Below, piece by piece: positions 24,562 through 37,400 of a stretch of 64,000 nucleotides of DNA (the stretch's first letter is position 1; every line of letters starts with the position of its first letter). The translations under genes were made by a program, and so were the position numbers. This stretch comes from Akkermansiaceae bacterium (GTDB taxonomy: Bacteria; Verrucomicrobiota; Verrucomicrobiia; Verrucomicrobiales; DEV007): NCBI GenBank assembly GCA_024233085.1, contig JACKQC010000017.1:68019-132018 (forward strand). Reading direction: 5' to 3'. Under the pieces are notes generated by a model, which did no database searches, had not been told where the DNA came from, and saw only the letters and a program-made list of their open reading frames with translations.

Positions 24562-24800
24562 GGCCGAAGGGAGAAACGACGGGGAAGCTTGCCCCACTTT
24601 CCCCCGAAAACAACCTTGGACCCCGCATGGAAAATGGCAATGGCGGCGGGCTCGAGCGGCCGAAAATCAGACCCGATCGATATCGTCCCCGGACTTCTGC
24701 CCTCTGCTCGGTTCGGCATGGGTGTCGCGAATGGCCGCGCCCCTCCGGAGCGGCACCGGGCGGACGAATATCTGACCGAATGCCCGGGAAACGACCATCA

Positions 24801-25841
24801 TCAAGGAACTCGGGGAGGTGTCTCCGAAGGTTGCAGATCGGCATCGAGCCGGCTTTCGTTGGCCCGCCACCATGTGCCCGCTTCGGCGCTGGTCTCGAAG
24901 GATTCCCCGAGCAGGTAGAGGAGGCCATCCTTTGCCAAATCCCCCGACACGGAATGATCCACGGCGGGAATCAGGGCCTCCACGGCCGGCTTCGAAACGA
25001 TTCCTCCGAGGACCACCAGAGCATGCTCCACGATCCACGGTTGGGGACTGGACAGTCCGCTCCTGGCCACTTCCACCTGGAGTGGCTCCGGCGCCTGGGC
25101 GAGGGCCTCAAACCCGATCATGACCAAGTCCGGGGACGGACTCGCCAGCACTTGCCTCCAAAGTGGCAGGCTTTTCTCGGTTCGCAGATTCCCCAACAGC
25201 CAGATGCCGGCATCCTTCACTCCCGCCTCGGGCGAATCGAGGGCCGCGACCACCGCGACGAGGTCCTCTTCGCGCGGAGCTTCGGCGAGCGCTTCCAAAG
25301 CGGCCATCCGCACCTCCGGAGTCCCGTCACCGAGCGCCGCTTCGAGGAGCAGTTTTCGCCCCTCACTTTCCTCCCGGTGAGCCAGGGAGCGGATGATTTC
25401 CTCTTGATCGGCGGGATCCGACGTTTCCCTAAACCGGGCCATCAAGGCCGCGATGGGTTCGAAAACGTCTCCGTCGGGCTGTCCCGCGCTGTCTCCGCGC
25501 GAGGCTCGATCGCGGAAAGCGTCCAGCCGCGCCAGAGTTTCCGCCTGAATGGGAGCACCGCGAACCTCCCGGCCTTTGCCTGAAGGGACTGGCGGTGCGC
25601 CGGGAGCGAATGGTCCGTTGGCCGCCAATCGCTCCATCTCCTTCCGTCGGACCCGATCCGGCTTTCGGAGATCGGTTTCCTTTTGGGACGCGGGACCGAT
25701 CGCCCCCCGGTCGCAGCTAACCGCCACCGCGCAAACCACCACAACGAGAAGCCGTCCGACGCAAATGCGGCAGGGCTCCCGTCGGAGCGCCGACGCGACG
25801 GCTTTCGCCGGTCCCGCTGCGATCCCCGCGTTGGAATTCAC
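24801..25841 (-). CDS. HEAT-repeat lipoprotein
   Basis: The 346-residue protein starts with GTG at 25841 and has a lipoprotein signal (hydrophobic RLLVVVVCAVAVSC, lipobox Cys about residue 43). After a Lys/Arg-rich linker come four to five HEAT-like repeats (about 160-330; e.g. LLEAALGDGTPEVRMAALEA, VVAALDSPEAGVKDAGIWLL). The start overlaps the preceding gene's stop (GTGA), indicating translational coupling. Its role is unknown; HEAT lipoproteins usually scaffold periplasmic or outer-membrane complexes. Confidence 0.8.
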   Translation of the reverse strand: MNSNAGIAAGPAKAVASALRREPCRICVGRLLVVVVCAVAVSCDRGAIGPASQKETDLRKPDRVRRKEMERLAANGPFAPGAPPVPSGKGREVRGAPIQAETLARLDAFRDRASRGDSAGQPDGDVFEPIAALMARFRETSDPADQEEIIRSLAHREESEGRKLLLEAALGDGTPEVRMAALEALAEAPREEDLVAVVAALDSPEAGVKDAGIWLLGNLRTEKSLPLWRQVLASPSPDLVMIGFEALAQAPEPLQVEVARSGLSSPQPWIVEHALVVLGGIVSKPAVEALIPAVDHSVSGDLAKDGLLYLLGESFETSAEAGTWWRANESRLDADLQPSETPPRVP

Positions 25842-26989
25842 TCGATCTCGGGAAGGTAGCCGGAGGCTTCCAAATCGGCGATGAGGGCGTCAACGGCGGC
25901 GGAAAAACCCAATCCCGCGACACGCTTGGTCTTCGATCCACTGTAGATCAAGCCATTGGAAAGAGAAGTCTTCTGCCCCTTCTGCGGTTCTCCCTGGGCG
26001 ATGTCGGGCAACACCGCGTCGGGATCGGTAACGTTAAAGAAGGTGAGGGAATTCCGCATCCTTGTCGAAAAATAGGTCGCGGGACCGCCGCGATACAAGG
26101 CCCGCATGCCGGCGTTGCCCTGATAAAAACCCAACGCATCCTCGAAAAACTGTTCCACGACGCGAATCGGAGCGCCCTTGGCGTTGACGGCGGGTTGTAT
26201 CAGCCACGAGGCCGAGGTTCCATCCGCCACCGAGTAGTATTTCATTTTCCCTACTCGAGAAAGGTAGATCACGGTCGTCGCACCCTTTTCCTGTACCGCG
26301 CCTCCAAGGTCTTCCAGGTAAGCGCCCTCGCCGCGGGCTCGGACGAGGATTCCGGTCTCCACTTCGGTGGTCAACTTCTGGAAAAAGCGGTCCTGCGGAT
26401 CCAGTGGGGCGTCGGTTTCGTCGTAGCCCCGATAGCCTTCGTTCTTGGTCACGTTCCGGAAGGTGTAGACCATCACCGGCAAAGGCGGATCCGAAGGGGC
26501 GGGGAGCTTTTCCCAAGTCAGATCGACCGTCCCGCCATTGTCAAAATAGGCGCTGACCCCGATACGGTATTCCACCCCGGCTTCCCCCAAGAACTGGACG
26601 GTGGACCAGGAATCGCTCGGGTTTTCGTCGTTGTAGGCCAAAAGATCGGCGTCGGAGCCGTCCGCTTGCGTTCCGGGTTCGAGGACGGCGAGTTCGGTGT
26701 CCACCTGGGCGCTCCCGTTGGTGTTGAACCGGTAAAAACCGGTCGTGGGAGCGGTCCAGGAAAACCAGATTGCCGCGCCGTTGAAGCCGGCCACGTCTTC
26801 CACCGCCTGTCTTGTCGCTCCGGTGACATCTCCGATGGCATTCGCGCTACCGGAGAAGCCACCCGGAAGAACGATGGGCGAATCGAAGTTGTCGTTAACG
26901 GGGGCGGCCAGAGCGCCTCCCGCGAGTGATAGGCACGCCATCCCGATAATCTGGATGGCCGCACGACGGTTCCTTTGGTGCGTTTTCAT
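25838..26989 (-). CDS. Secreted protein with pre-peptidase-like beta-sandwich domain
   Basis: The 383-residue protein has a signal peptide (AAIQIIGMACLSLAGGALA-AP). The first domain (about 27-160) resembles bacterial pre-peptidase C-terminal/jelly-roll modules: NDNFDSPIVLPGGFSG, AIWFSWTAPTTGFYRFNTNG, then TELAVLEPG and VEYRIGVSAY. The rest (about 165-383) is not recognised and contains a KTKRVAGLGFSAAVDALIAD tail. It is coupled to the following HEAT lipoprotein, so the two probably work together at the cell surface. Confidence 0.75.
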   Translation of the reverse strand: MKTHQRNRRAAIQIIGMACLSLAGGALAAPVNDNFDSPIVLPGGFSGSANAIGDVTGATRQAVEDVAGFNGAAIWFSWTAPTTGFYRFNTNGSAQVDTELAVLEPGTQADGSDADLLAYNDENPSDSWSTVQFLGEAGVEYRIGVSAYFDNGGTVDLTWEKLPAPSDPPLPVMVYTFRNVTKNEGYRGYDETDAPLDPQDRFFQKLTTEVETGILVRARGEGAYLEDLGGAVQEKGATTVIYLSRVGKMKYYSVADGTSASWLIQPAVNAKGAPIRVVEQFFEDALGFYQGNAGMRALYRGGPATYFSTRMRNSLTFFNVTDPDAVLPDIAQGEPQKGQKTSLSNGLIYSGSKTKRVAGLGFSAAVDALIADLEASGYLPEIE

Positions 26990-27092
26990 TTCTCTTTTCC
27001 GGTGGCAATCCCGGATGGCGGACTTTGTCGAAGCTTCGGAAGGAAGTCAAGCGTCGCCTGAATTTTTTCGCGGAAAAGCCTTTTTCACTCCC

Positions 27093-27136
27093 GGAGTCAA
27101 CAGGGTTAGGTCGGCGAGTCAACAGGGTTGAGTCCC
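27093..27136. repeat. Intergenic near-palindromic repeat, locus 3 (two units)
   Basis: Two AACAGGGTT cores at 27099 and 27121 are in the same orientation and exactly 22 bp apart, with spacer AGGTCGGCGAGTC. Flanks are GGAGTC on the left and GAGTCC on the right. It lies between two divergently read genes, so it cannot serve as a terminator for either. Confidence 0.9.
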
Positions 27137-27206
27137 GGGGGGCGGGATGAAACGATCGCGAAAAAGGCTTGGTTTCCCCACCCTCCAACTGCTATACCTC
27201 GATCCC

Positions 27207-28274
27207 ATGAAGAATCCCTCCCTTTTTCCGAAACACGACTGTTCCGACCGCGCCGGGGGCGATCCGACCCGCCGGCGTTTTCTGGCGGGGGCGGCGGGGG
27301 CGCTGGCCATCGGGGCCTCGCCCGCCGCGGCGTTCGCCGCCGACAAATCTCCCCGGGGCGAAACGCTCGTGAAATCGCTTTACGATTCCCTGAGCGCCGA
27401 ACAGCGGGGAAAGATCGTGATCCCGTGGGAGGACGCGCTGCGGTCGCGGGTCGAGAACAACTGGCACATCCTGCCGCAACGAATCGGCACCTTTCTGAAC
27501 CGGGATCAGCAGGCGATGGCGCGGGAGATATTCCTTTCGCTCCACAGCGACGAATACCGCGACCAGGTCTGGAATGCCTTCATCCACGACAACCGGGGGA
27601 AGGGGGTCACGACGCCCGAGGAGATCTTCGGGACGGGATCGGTCGCGCTGTTCGGGACGCCGGGCGCGGACAAGTTCGAGATGGTTTTCACCGGCCGGCA
27701 CTGCACGCGCCGCTGCGACGGCAATTCGGTCGCGGGAGCGGCCTTTGGCGGGCCGATTTTTTACGGGCACGCGGCGGAGAGCTTCAACGAAAAGGCGGGC
27801 CACCCGGGCAACGCCTATTGGTTTCAAGCCAAACAGGCGAACGCGGTTTTCGCCATGCTCGACGGCAAACAACGCGAAATCGCCCTGCGACCCGCCGGGC
27901 GTGAGGAAAAGGGGAACCAGACCGTGGAGCTAAAGGGCAAGGCCGAGGGGCTGGAAGGCATCCGGGTGGGGGATCTCTCGGACGATCAAAAGGCGGAAGT
28001 GCGCAATGTGCTGGCGGATCTGCTGAAGCCCTTTCGAAAGGAAGATCGGGACGAGTCCCTGAAAATGGTCGAACCGCAATTTGATGATTTGCACCTGGCT
28101 TTCTTCAAAAAGGGCGACATCGGCGACGACGGTGTCTGGGACGTGTGGCAGATCGAAGGGCCTTCGATGGTGTGGTATTTCCGCGGGGCGCCTCACGTCC
28201 ACACCTGGGTCCATATTCAGGCGCCCGCGGAGAAGGGGGGCGATCCGTTCGGGAACGGGAAATCCGCGGCCTGA
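27207..28274 (+). CDS. DUF3500 family protein with Tat signal
   Basis: The 355-residue protein starts at ATG 27207 and carries a twin-arginine signal (DPTRRRFLAGAAGALAIGAS, cleaved near AFA-AD). The DUF3500 core includes FTGRHCTRRCDGNSVAG, AAFGGPIFYGHAAESFNEK and the C-terminal VWDVWQIEGPSMVWYFRGAP and HVHTWVHI. DUF3500 function is not established; the His-rich end suggests metal binding. Export in folded form fits the presence of two tatA genes in this window. Confidence 0.85.
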   Translation: MKNPSLFPKHDCSDRAGGDPTRRRFLAGAAGALAIGASPAAAFAADKSPRGETLVKSLYDSLSAEQRGKIVIPWEDALRSRVENNWHILPQRIGTFLNRDQQAMAREIFLSLHSDEYRDQVWNAFIHDNRGKGVTTPEEIFGTGSVALFGTPGADKFEMVFTGRHCTRRCDGNSVAGAAFGGPIFYGHAAESFNEKAGHPGNAYWFQAKQANAVFAMLDGKQREIALRPAGREEKGNQTVELKGKAEGLEGIRVGDLSDDQKAEVRNVLADLLKPFRKEDRDESLKMVEPQFDDLHLAFFKKGDIGDDGVWDVWQIEGPSMVWYFRGAPHVHTWVHIQAPAEKGGDPFGNGKSAA

Positions 28275-28307
28275 CCCGGGTAGCGGTCGGTTTTCCGCCG
28301 TGGAAAT

Positions 28308-28348
28308 CAAAAAATAAGACGGGACCGCCATTGCTGGCGGCCCCGTCC
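28308..28348 (-). terminator. Intrinsic terminator after the giant adhesin gene
   Basis: GACGGGGCCGCC (28347-28336) pairs with GGCGGTCCCGTC (28329-28318) with a single C-A mismatch and a six-base loop. TTATTTTTTG follows on the minus strand. It closes the type I secretion operon about 70 bp after the adhesin stop. Confidence 0.8.
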
Positions 28349-28417
28349 ACGCATCCATCGTCACCATTGTCCGCTCTTGCTCGGACAAGGAGGGTTTGAA
28401 TTGTTGTCGTCGTTTCG

Positions 28418-31400
28418 TCAGCCGGCGTGGGCCATGGCGGCCGCGGCCTCTTCTTCGGTGGTCAGCGAGGGCACGGCGGCGGCGGAGCCGTCGTCAACGG
28501 CCGAGGAGCCGGAGTCGGCGGCGGGCGCCGCCTCGATGGTGAGGGCCTGGCCGTCGTCGGTGCTGACTTCGATCGCCTGGCCGTCGTCGGTGAGCACGGC
28601 CTCGGCGACGGGGGCGTTCTGGTAGACGAACTCGGCGTCGGCGGCCGTGGTGGTGGAGCCGTCGGCGTAGGTCACCTGGGCGACCCCATGCACGCGGACG
28701 TCGCCGCCGGCGGTGTAGTAGCCCTGGTTATCGCTCAGCAGGTCGATCGAAACGATCCCGGCGTCCTCGAGGGAGGTCAGCTCGCCGTCGTCGACGATGC
28801 CGTCGCCGTCGGCGTCCTGCCAGAGGGCGAATTTCGAGAATTCGGCGTCCCCGCTGCCGAGAGTTCCGTCGCCGTCGGTGTCGAAGGCTTGCAGGCCCTC
28901 GAGGTCGGTTTCGGCGCCTTCGCGGTAACCGGTGAAGGAAAACTCGGAGACATCGTCCACCTGGCCGTTTGCGTTGCCGTCGTAGATGAGCACGGCATCG
29001 TCCTCGTCCGCCCACGCGGTCTGGTCGGCTTGACCGTCTCCATCGATGTCGAAGAGGATGCCGTCCTGGAGTCCGTCGAATTCGACGCCATCGCCATCGA
29101 GATCGATCACGATCGGCGGGACGCCGCTGACGCCCTGCACGGTGACGCTGATGGTTCCCGTGGTGGTGTGGCCGCTCTGATCGATCACGGTGTACTCGAA
29201 CTGGTCGAGCTGGGCGTCGCCGGTGTTCAGGGCGCCGAACTGGCCATTGGGATCGTAGGTGAGCGAGCCGTCGGCATTCAGCGTGACGAGAGCGCCGGAC
29301 GAAACCTGGACCGTCTGTCCCACGCCGATGGGCGTGGTGTCGATCTCGGTGAGCGTGAGGACGTCGTTGCTGACGTGGTTGTCGTTGTTCAGCGGGTTGT
29401 CGATGTTGACGGTGGCGTTTTCGGCCACGTTCGACTGATCGCCGATGGCGAGGATGGGCTCGTTCAGGATGTTCTGGGCATGCTGCGGCGCGATGCCCGC
29501 GATAATGTCGATGATCTGGGCCTGGCTGATGCCCGCGTAGGTGGGCGCCGTCATCAGGAGTGGATTGCCGGCGGCGTCGAGCGAGGCCGCCTGTTCCAGA
29601 ACCGCCAGACCCGCGGGGCTGGATGCCGCTTCCTGAATCGCGATAAAGGCCAGGGTGATCCCGGCGGCTTTCGCGGCGGCGGCGGCATTGAGGATGGCCG
29701 CCTGCGGGGCCACGATCTGGCTCGACGGGCTCGCGTCCGTCAGGATGACAAGAACCTGGTCCGCATAGGGGCGACCGGCGCCGCCCGACTGGAGCGAGGC
29801 CTGGATCTGCTGGACGCCGAAGTTGATCGCGTAGTCGATGTTCGTGCCTCCCGCGAACGGACGGCTGTAGGTGAGCGTCGAGTTGACGAAAGCCTGATCG
29901 TCCGCCGTGAGACCGATGTTCATCTGGCCCTGGCCGGTCGCGGACCAACTGTAAAGGGCGGCTTTGGCGCCGTTGGTTTCGCTGAAAGGCATCAGGTCCG
30001 CCATGCCGGAAATCAACGCCCTCGACTGGGCGAATTCCGTGTTGTCGACCGATCCGGAAAGGTCGTTTCCGAACCAGAGGTCGAAGGTGGCGTAGGTGAC
30101 CGTCAGTTCCCCCGTCGCGCCGGTGCTGGCGCCGTCGTTGTCCTGCACGGCGTACTGAACCTGAGTCGGCTGGCCCTGCAGATTGGCGTCCGGGGTAAAG
30201 GTGATGTTCCCCTGTCCGTCGGTGGTCCACACCCCTTCTCCGGCCACCACGAGGGTGTCCTGGATGCCGGCGGTGTTCAGATCGAGGTCCACGGTGGTCG
30301 GATCGATGGTGCCATCGACGTCGTAGTCGTTGGCGGTGACATCGAAAGTCACCGCGCGCCCCGGGGTGTTGCCGAGGGAGTAGTCGTTGACACCCACGGG
30401 CGCGTCGTTGACGCCGTCGATGACGATGTTCGCCGTGGCCGTGGCCGTTCCGCCGTGGCCGTCGCTCACGGTGTAGGTGAAAGAATCGGTGGCCGTCTGT
30501 CCGACGGGAAGTTCGAATTGATCGTTCGGATCGTAGTCCACCGTGCCATCGGCCTTCAGAGTCACTTCGGCGCCGGACGCGAGGGTGATCGTCTGGCCGA
30601 CGCTGATGTTGACCCCGTTGATCTGGGTGATGGCAAGGGGATCGAGATCGGGATCGATGTCGTTGAGGCGGGGATCGAAATTCGCCACGCCGTCTTCGGC
30701 GACATGCTCGAGATCGTTCATGGCCACCGGGGCATCGTTGACGCCGGTGATGGTCATGACCACGGACGCCGTGTCCGTGCCGCCGTGTCCGTCACTGATG
30801 GTGTAGGTGAAGGTATCGGTGCCGTTCTGGCCGCCGGCGAGGCTGTTGAACTGGCCGTTCGGGTTGTAGTCGATCGTGCCGTCGGGTTTCAGCGTGACCA
30901 GGGCGCCCGAGGCGAGGGCGATCGGCACACCGACCGCCACGAGTTGGCCGTCGATTTCAGTGATGGAGAGGGTCTGCCCTTCCGCGTCGGTGTCGTTCGG
31001 AAGAACCGCCACGTTTTTCGGCGAGTTCTGCGTCGTGGTGGCGCTGTTATCTGCCGCCACGGGCGCGTCGTTGGTTCCCGTGATGGTGAAGGTGGCCGTG
31101 GCGGTGTCGGTCAGGCCTTCGCTGTCCACCACCGTGTAAACGAAGGAGTCCGTCGCCGTCTGGCCCGCCGCCAGGGAATCGAATTTCCCGTTGGTGTCAT
31201 AGTCCACCGATCCGTCGGCGTTGACCGTGACAATGGCGCCGGAGGCGAGGGTCACCATCGATCCCGGAGTCACGGCGGTGTTGCCGATTTTCGAGATCGT
31301 GGGCGTGCCGTCTTCGGCGTCGGTGTCGTTGCCGATCAGGCCGAGATTGACGGTTCCGTTTTCGTCCACGGAAGTGCCGTCGTCGTTGGCGACCGGGGCG

Positions 31401-34400
31401 TCGTTGACGCCGTTGATCGTCACCGTGACGGTGGCCGTGTCGCGACCCCCGTGGCCGTCATCGATGGTGTAGGTGAAGGAGTCGGTCGCGGTGTCGCCCG
31501 TGCCAAGGCTTTCGAAGGCGCCGTTCGGGCTGTATTTGATCTCGCCGCCGAGCAGCGTGATCTGGGCTCCCGAGGCCAGGGTGAAAGGCACGCCCGGAGT
31601 CAGCACGGCACCGTTGGCCGAGATGATCTGAAGCGGATCGCCCTCGGCGTCGGTGTCGTTGCCGAGGACGGCGATGCTTTTGTCGGTGTTTTCGTTGGTC
31701 GAGACCGCGTCATCGTTGGCGACGGGAGCGTCGTTGATCGCGGTGTAGTTCACCGTCAGCGGGCTGTTGTCGGTCAGGTTGCCGGGATCGGTCACCGTCA
31801 GCGTGTAGCTCGGAGCATGCTCGCCGCCGTCGTGCTGAAACTGCACGCGTCCGTCGGCGATGTCCTGCTGGGTGAAGCTGGTGGCCGGCTGGCCATCGAC
31901 GAGAAACTGGCCGCCAATCGGGTTCGAAACCGTGAAGACCAGATCGGTCGGGCCATGATCCGCGTCGGTGGCGCTGATGTTGGCCGTGGTGATCGGAATC
32001 GTCTGCCCTTCGGTGATCGTCATCGTGTTGGCCGTGATGACCGGGGCGTCGTTGACGCCGGTGATGGTCATCGTCACCGTGGCGGTGTCGCTTCCGCCCT
32101 GCCCGTCACTGATCGTGTAGGTGAAGGTGTCCGTCGCGGTCTGTCCATCGACGAGCGATTCGAAGGCGCCGTTCGGATTGTAGATCACGTCGCCGTTTCC
32201 GAGCGACATGACTGTGGCGCCGGAGGCGAGCGTCACCGGGATGCCGACGCCGGCAAAGCTGCCGTTGAGGTTGACGATCGAGAGCGGGTTGTTCTCGGCG
32301 TCGGTGTCGTTGCCGACCAGTGAAACGGTTTTTTGGGTGTTCTCGTTCGTGTTGCCGCTGTCGTCGTTGGCGACGGGGGCGTCGTTGATCGGCGTGTAGT
32401 TCGCCGTCAGCGGAGCGGAATCGGTGAGGCCGTCCGGATCGGCGACGGTGAGGGTGTAGCTGGGAGCCTTCTCTCCGCCGTCGTGCTCGAACTGCACCCG
32501 GCCGTCCTCGACATCCTTCAGGGTGAAAGAGGTGGCGGGCTGCCCGTCGACCAGGAATTGGCCGCCGACGAGATTGGTGACTGTGAAGGTCAGCTCGGGC
32601 GAGGAATCGTCCGGATCGGTGGCGTTGATGTTGGCCGTTGTGATCGGAATGGTCTCGCCTTCCTGGAGGGTCATCGTGTTGGCCGTGATGGTCGGGCCAT
32701 CGTTGACGCCGGTGATGTTGAAAGTCACCGTCGCCGTGTCGGTCCCGCCGTTTCCATCATCGATAAGGTAGGTGAAACTGTCGGTGGCCGTCTCGCCGGC
32801 GCCGAGTCCCTCGAAGGCGCCGTTGGGATTGTAAACCACGTCGCCGTTGGCCTTGACGGTCACCTCGGCGCCGGAGGCCAGTGAGGTGGGCACACCGAAG
32901 GCGATGGTCTGCCCGTCGATCTCGGTGATCACCAGGTGATCGTTCTCGGCGTCGGTGTCGTTGGCCGAGACGGGTTTGATCGTCTTCGGTGTGTTCTCGT
33001 CGGTTGTGTAGGAATCGTCGTTTGCAACGGGGGCGTCGTTGATCGGCGTGTAGTTCGCCGTCAGCGGCTCGGAATCGGCCAGGCCGCCGCTGTCCGTCAC
33101 CGTCAGGTCATAGGCCGGCGGGATTTCGCCGCCGTCATGGACAAATTGCACCCTGCCGTCGTTGATGTCCTGCTGCGTGAAGGTCGTGGACGGCTGGCCG
33201 TCGACCAGGAATTCTCCGCCGGCGAGATTCGTCACCGTGAAGACCAGATCGACCGGATCGTCGTCCACGTCCGCCGCCGCGATCATCGCCGGGGTGATGT
33301 CCACCGTTTCGCCCTCCTCGAGGGTGAGTTCGTTGATCGTGATCGCCGGGCCGTCGTTGACGCCCCCGATTTCGATGGTCACGGTGGCGGTGTCGGTGCC
33401 GCCGTGGTTGTCGAGGATCGTGTAGGTGAAGGTTTCGGTCGCGCTTTCGCCGGCGTTCAGGCTCTGATAGCCCTGGCCCGGGTCGAAACGGTAGCTGCCG
33501 TCGCTGGAAACGGTCAGCGTTCCGTTTCCGAGCGACACGGTGCGATCGCCGCCATCCGGAACCGTGTAGTTGGCGCCGGCAACGGTGATTTTCGAAACGC
33601 GATGCTCGTCGCTGGTGTCCACGTCGGAGTCGTTCGACAGGAGGCCGTGGCCCGCCCCCGCCACCGAGCTGCCCGTGTCGGAGCCGACGGTGTCCTCGTT
33701 GATGGAGATGGTGTCGTCGTTGGCGACGGGCTTGTCGTTGACGCCGACCACGGTGATGGTCACGTCGCGCGTCACCGAACCGCCCTCGGCGTCGGTGACC
33801 GTGTAGGTGAAGGTGTCGGTCAGCGTCTCGCCCTCGGCGAGCGCCTGGACCTGGCCGTTCAGGTTGTCCAATGCGTAGTCGTAGGCGCCGGTCTGGGCGT
33901 CGATGGTCAGCGTGCCGAATTGACCCGCGCCGCCTCCGCTGACAACGACCGGATCGGTCGAGTCCACGTCGTAGGCGACCAAGTCGCCGGAAACGCCGGC
34001 GGTGTCCTCGACGGCGGTGTTGACCGCGTCATGGGCGAAGGGCAACACGTTCGCGCCTCCGTTGCCGTCGTACTCGACCACGATGTCCTGGGTCTGCTGG
34101 TTGAACTGCGGGTCGAAATACGTCACGCGGAAGGTTTCCGTCTCGCCGGGGAGCGGCGTGGCGTCGGGTTGCACGTTGATGTCGAAGGTGCCGTCCGGAT
34201 TGAACACGATGTCGCTGTGCTCGCCCCCGACGAGGTGGCCGGGCGTGTTGCTGTCGCCGGTTTCGAGCGATTCCACCACGATGGGGAGCTGCGAGTTGAT
34301 GTTCGGGCTTTCTCCGGGCCGGTCGAGGTCGCCGGTGCTGTCCGGCGGCACGATGGGCGCGTCGCCGTTGCCGTCATGGACGAAGGTGAGGGTCTCGGTC

Positions 34401-37400
34401 ACCGTTTTGCCCGGGATGGTCGGGTGCGGGTAAGTGACGAGGAAGGTGTCCTCGCTGCCCGCCGGGGCGTCCTGATCCGGCACATAGTCGAAGGTGCCGT
34501 CCGGATTCACCACGATGACGCCGAAGTTCCCGTCCAGCGGATTGCCGGACGTGGTCTCGGTCCCGCCGCCCGGGGCGGGGTGGGAGACGATCACTTCGGA
34601 GGCCGGGGTGTGGGCCGGGACCGGGGGATTGGTCGTGTCCGGGTCTCCCTGGCCGCCGATCTGGCCGCTCGTCGGATCGAGGATGGTCACGTTTCCGTTG
34701 CCGTCGTTGATGAAGGTCAGGGTTTCGACCACGTCGATGGTCTTGTTCGGGTTCGACGGATCGGTCACCGGATAGCGGACGGTGAAGATATCCACCCCGG
34801 CCGGAGCGTCGGGGATCGGATTGTAGTCGAAGGTGCCGTCCTCGTTGAACACCAAGTTGCCCAACTGGCCGTCCACCAATTCGCCTCCCTCGCCGGTGTC
34901 GCCCGTGTTGAGCGACGTCACCAGAATGTCGGGCTTGTCGGTGTCCGGATCGACCGGGCGATTGTCCGAATCGTCCGCCGTCACGATGTTGTCGCTGGTT
35001 GGCGGCTGGACGAACGCGCCGCCGTTGCCGTCGCCGACAAAGACGAGCGTTTCGACGGTTTCTTTCCCGTTTTCGTCGGTGTAGGTGACGGTGAAAGTCT
35101 CGGTTTCGCCCGCGCCGAGCGGGGCGTTCGGGTCCATCAGATAGTCGTAGGTGCCGTCATTGTTGAACACCAGGATGCCGTTCTCGCCCTCGACGGGATC
35201 GCCCGCGCCACCGGTGCTGCCGGGATTGCCGGCGTTGTCCACCGAATCGACCCGCAGCGAGGCTTTGGCCAGGTCGGGCGTGTTGTTGTCCGGATCGTCG
35301 AAGAACGATTCGCCCGGGCCGTTGGTGACCGTCGGCGCCAGCGGCGTCACGTTTCCGCTGCCGTCGTGCTGAAAAACCAGCGTCTCGGTGACCAGGATCG
35401 TTTCGCCTGGATTGGCGGGATCCTCCACCGGGTATTCCACCGTGAAGGTGTCGAGGCCGGCCGGAGCGCCGGGATCCGGATTGTAGTCGAAGGTGCCGTC
35501 TTCGTTGAAGACCAGTTCGCCGCGGCTGCCATCCACCAATTCGCCGCCGTGCCCGGTGTCGCCCGTGTCGATCGAAAGCACGGTGATGTCGGGGCGGGTC
35601 GCGGTGGGATCGATCTGCCGGTCGCTGGTGTCGGGATCGCCGGGCGAAACGCCAATCTCGAAGCTCACCGGATCGTTGACTTCCGCGCCGTCGTCGCCGT
35701 TTCCGACGAACTCGATGGTTTCCACCGTCGTTTTTCCGTTTTCGTCGGTGTAGGTGACGGTGAAGGTCTCGGTTTCGCCCGCGCCGAGCGGGTTGGCCGG
35801 GTCCATGACGTAGTCGTAGGTGCCGTCGCTGTTGAAAACAAGCACGCCGTTGTCGCCGTGGACGGCGTCGCCCACGCCGCCGGTGCTGTCGGGACCGCCG
35901 GCGTTGTCCACCGAGGCCACCACAATGCTCGAGGCCGGATCGGGCGTCTTGTTGTCCGGATCGTCGAAAAAGGACTCGCCCGGGTCATTCGTGACCGTCG
36001 GCGGGACGGGGAGCACGTTTCCGGCGCCGTCATGATAAAAGACCAGCGTCTCGGTGACCTCGAGGGTTTGGCCCGGATTGGCCGGGTCCTCGACCGGATA
36101 GGTCACTGTGAAGGTGTCGATGCCCTCCGGAGCGTCGGGATCGGGATTGTAGTCGAAGGTGCCGTCTTCGTTGAAGACCAGCTCGCCCCGGCTGCCATCC
36201 ACCAGGTCGCCACCATGCCCGGTGTCGCCCGTGTCCACGGAAACCACTGTGATGTCCGGTCGCGTCGCGGCGGGATCGATCGGCCGGTCGCTGGCGTCGG
36301 GATCGCCGGGCGACACGCCAATCTCGAAGCTCACCGGATCGTTGACTTCCGCGCCGTCGTCGCCGTTGCCGACGAACTCGATGGTTTCCACCGTCGTCTT
36401 TCCGTCTTCGTCGGTGTAGGTGACGGTGAAAGTCTCGGTTTCGCCCGCGCCGAGGGGGTTGGCCGGGTCCATGACGTAGTCGTAGGTGCCGTCGCTGTTG
36501 AAGACGAGCACGCCGTTGTCTCCGTGGACGGCGTCGCCCACGCCGCCGGTGCTGTCGGGACCGCCGGCGTTGTCGACCGAGGCCACCACGATGCTCGAGG
36601 CCGGATCGGGTGTCTTGTTGTCCGGATCGTCAAAGAAGGACTCGTCCGGGTCGTTGGTGACCGTCGGCGGGACGGGAATCGTCGTTCCGGCGCCGTCGTG
36701 ATAGAAGACGAGCGTCTCGGTAACCTCGAGGGTCTGGCCCGGATTGGCCGGGTCTTCGACAGGGTAGGTGACGGTGTAGGTGTCGATTCCCTCCTGAGCC
36801 AGCGGGTCGGGCACGTAGTCATAGGTGCCGTCCTCGTTGAAAACCAGGCTGCCGCGGCTGCCCTCGACCAGTTCGCCGCCGATTCCCATGTCGCCGGTGT
36901 CCACCGAGACGACCTTGAGCCCCGACTGATCCGCCGAGGGATCGATCTGCCGGTCGCTGCCGTCGGGATCTTCAGGCTGCACGCCGACCTCGCCGCTCAG
37001 GGGTGGCTGGACGGCGGCGGTGGGGACCAGTTCGCTTTCCGGGTCCTCCGGATCGACCGGAACGGGCGCGGTGCCGACGATGGTGATCGTTTCGGTGGTC
37101 TGGTTGCCATTCTCATCGGTGTAGGTGACCGTGTAGGTTTCCGTCTCGCCCTCGCCAAGCGGGTTGGCGGGGTCCATGATGTAGTCGTAGGTGCCGTCGA
37201 TATTGAACACCAGGACGCCGTTGCCGCCCGTCACCGGATCGCCGGCGCCGCCGGTGGCGCCTTCGTTGCCGGCGTTGTCGACGGAGGCGACCGCAATGTC
37301 CGTCGTCTTGTTGCCCTCCTCGTCGAGCGTGATGAGCGGGTTGTTGTTGTCGTCATCGTCGAAGAAATCGACCTCCGGATCGTTCGTCACCGTCGGCGGA

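Noticed and set aside
24562..24800. Gene-free gap between coaD and the HEAT lipoprotein gene
   Set aside because: No ORF, hairpin or promoter of note was seen.
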